Shown here: piece after piece, positions 21,146-21,719 of the stretch | How the letters are laid out: each line of letters opens with the position of its first letter | How positions within the stretch are numbered: the first letter of the stretch is position 1 | From: Elusimicrobiota bacterium | Lineage (GTDB): Bacteria; Elusimicrobiota; Elusimicrobia; Elusimicrobiales; UBA9959 | Assembly (NCBI GenBank): GCA_030639665.1 | Contig: DAOWCC010000013.1 | Span: 1-21,719 of the forward strand | Direction: 5' to 3' | Length of the DNA stretch: 21,719 bases | Program-made: the position numbers and the translations under genes | Notes under the pieces: model-generated | Seen by the model: only the letters and a program-made list of their open reading frames with translations | What the model was told of the DNA's origin: nothing | Database searches by the model: none

Positions 21146-21719
21146 ATGTCACAGAGCCTCGGCAAAACTTATGAACCTCAAGAAATAGAACTTAAATGGT
21201 CTGAAATTTGGCAGGAAAAAAAACTTTTTTCATCAAAGCCCCATGCTTCAAAAGAGTCCTTTACCATAGTAATTCCACCGCCCAATTTAACCGGCGCTTT
21301 GCATATCGGCCATGCCTTTAACAATACCTTGCAGGATATTTTAATCCGTTATAAAAGGATGACCGGCTATGAAACTTATTGGGTTCCCGGAACCGACCAT
21401 GGCGGCATAGCGACTCAAAATGTATTAGAGAAACTATTAAAAGCCGAAGGAAAAACAAAGAATGATTTGGGCAGAGAAAAGTTTATTGAAAAAGCCTGGC
21501 AATGGCGCGATGAATGCGGCGACACCATATTAAATCAATTAAAAAAACTGGGCTGCTCGCTTGATATAAGTAAAGAAAATATTCGCTTTACGATGGATGA
21601 ACCCCGAGCCAAAGGCGTCTTTGAAGCGTTTAAAAGCCTTTGGAATAAAAAATATATTTACCGCGGTGAAAGAATGATTAATTGGTGTCCGCGCTGCGGA
21701 ACGGCTTTATCCGACATTG
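21146..21719 (+). CDS. valS: Valyl-tRNA synthetase, N-terminal part (cut by window edge)
   Basis: The frame is open from ATG 21146 to the window end, giving 191 residues with no stop. It begins LGKTYEPQEIELKWSEIW, typical of ValRS. The class I signature is PPPNLTGALHIGHAF, with HIGH at 53-56. WVPGTDHGGIATQ (79-91) is the ValRS block, usually GTDHAGIATQ, so Ala is Gly here. CPRCGTALS at the edge is the start of the zinc-like region before the editing domain. AAAGGA upstream supports the start. It lies 56 bp after hemW and may be co-transcribed with it. Confidence 0.95.
   Translation, partial: MSQSLGKTYEPQEIELKWSEIWQEKKLFSSKPHASKESFTIVIPPPNLTGALHIGHAFNNTLQDILIRYKRMTGYETYWVPGTDHGGIATQNVLEKLLKAEGKTKNDLGREKFIEKAWQWRDECGDTILNQLKKLGCSLDISKENIRFTMDEPRAKGVFEAFKSLWNKKYIYRGERMINWCPRCGTALSDI

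Overview
The window is AT-rich bacterial DNA with dense, mostly housekeeping genes. It comes from a genome that is otherwise full of intergenic repeats. No tRNA, rRNA, CRISPR array, transposase, integrase or phage gene is visible. The gene set includes eno, lgt, ligA, nusB, purH, hemW, valS and an ftsB-like gene. With a GH57 branching enzyme paired to a DUF4912 protein, this suggests an uncultivated, probably anaerobic bacterium of the Elusimicrobiota/Omnitrophota kind. That placement is an inference from gene content and style, not a phylogenetic result.

Layout. 1-456 is non-coding repeat DNA. 457-1399 (minus) is a two-gene unit of a TlpA-fold lipoprotein without its CXXC cysteines and a YacP/NYN nuclease. 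1578-7975 (plus) carries a phosphohexomutase, enolase, an FtsB/DivIC-like protein, an MBL-fold hydrolase, a HAD phosphatase, lgt and an RluD-family pseudouridine synthase. 7976-8543 is repeat-filled and lies between convergent genes. 8544-10516 (minus) holds a DUF4912 gene overlapping a GH57 branching enzyme by 4 bp. 11039-13494 (plus) is tdh then kbl, the threonine-to-glycine pathway, split by a repeat-filled spacer. 13495-14226 is a 730-bp gap with two diverged copies of one long repeat. 14227-18257 (minus) is nusB, ligA and a divergent purH. 18405-19148 is a stomatin/slipin followed by a strong terminator. 19149-19718 is repeat DNA. 19719-21089 is hemW, and 21146 to the window edge is the start of valS.

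The most unusual content is the repeat biology. Several degenerate repeat families occupy nearly every spacer: a CTCTGTGTCTC family, an ACTGAGGGGTGTCC family, AGGCAACAGG-like and CTGCTCTCTGC-like word repeats, an AAATCCCAAA family, and a double-hairpin family with ACCACCTG / CAGGTGGT arms. They also reach into genes. hemW contains two in-frame blocks of this DNA, about 70 and 26 codons long, and a third double-hairpin element covers its ribosome-binding region. A short second copy of the kbl 3' end, differing mostly at synonymous positions, sits about 300 bp downstream of kbl across one long repeat. Stem-loops also sit on the stop codons of lgt and tdh and at the end of the YacP gene. This resembles in-frame palindromic elements such as those of Rickettsia, but the sequences look unrelated.

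In physiology, the genes cover sugar-phosphate interconversion and lower glycolysis, alpha-glucan (glycogen) branching, threonine catabolism, purine synthesis, lipoprotein maturation, division and DNA/RNA maintenance. Several first genes (1399 minus, 1578 plus, 15717 minus) lack a Shine-Dalgarno sequence and have a -10-like box just upstream of ATG, which hints at leaderless transcripts. Most other genes have a clear AGGA/GGAG site.
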